Assembly (NCBI GenBank): GCA_947374485.1
Contig: CANCCF010000254.1
Span: 1-5,209 of the forward strand
Source: Comamonadaceae bacterium
GTDB taxonomy: Bacteria; Pseudomonadota; Gammaproteobacteria; Burkholderiales; Burkholderiaceae_C
Direction: 5' to 3'
DNA length: 5,209 nt
Part shown: positions 5,190-5,209 of the stretch, one piece after another
Layout of the letters: each line of letters starts with the position of its first letter
Numbering within the stretch: the stretch's first letter is position 1
Translations under genes and position numbers: made by a program
The notes under the pieces: generated by a model
Seen by the model: only the letters and a program-made list of their open reading frames with translations
What the model was told of the DNA's origin: nothing
Database searches by the model: none

Positions 5190-5209
5190 TCGGGGCCAAC
5201 AAGGCTGGA

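Overview
The window reads as ordinary chromosome of a betaproteobacterium, most likely order Burkholderiales and family Comamonadaceae (Rhodoferax/Polaromonas/Acidovorax-like). This rests on GC-rich, G/C-ending codons, the protein sequences of AceA, ThrS and IF3, and the thrS-infC gene order. All genes are on the + strand. I see no insertion sequence, CRISPR array, tRNA, rRNA or phage gene.

Layout. Positions 1-633 hold the C-terminal half of a glutamine synthetase family enzyme, probably GlnT/type III; its start lies outside the window. An AT-rich gap of about 280 bases follows. It carries a striking operator-like array at 798-838: two identical 12-bp palindromes flanking a third. Isocitrate lyase (aceA, 913-2232) comes next, with a good Shine-Dalgarno sequence and a strong intrinsic terminator at 2255-2286. 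A new transcription unit then begins with a promoter-like pair (2308-2335) and a leader of about 165 bases before threonyl-tRNA synthetase (thrS, 2505-4412). After a 93-base gap comes translation initiation factor IF3 (infC, 4506-5093), which uses the rare start codon AUC. The last 116 bases are a run of small hairpins, probably the gap before rpmI-rplT, whose genes would lie beyond the window.

Main discovery candidate. The thrS leader has the full layout of a ribosome-mediated transcription attenuator. It contains a 13-codon open reading frame (MTPRTTPATFPRE) with four Thr codons and an acceptable ribosome-binding site. An 8-bp antiterminator-type pairing (2407-2414 with 2448-2455) excludes a 10-bp terminator hairpin (2444-2469, then TGCTTTT) that ends 28 bases before the thrS start. 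This suggests that scarcity of charged tRNA-Thr relieves termination upstream of thrS and so possibly of infC and the downstream ribosomal genes. E. coli thrS is instead controlled translationally by its own protein, and Firmicutes use T-boxes. I do not recall a Thr leader-peptide attenuator being described for thrS in this group, but I could not search.

How the genes relate. aceA (glyoxylate shunt) and the glutamine synthetase relative are metabolic and appear to be separate units. thrS and infC belong to the conserved translation cluster thrS-infC-rpmI-rplT, where autoregulation at several levels is well known in enterobacteria.
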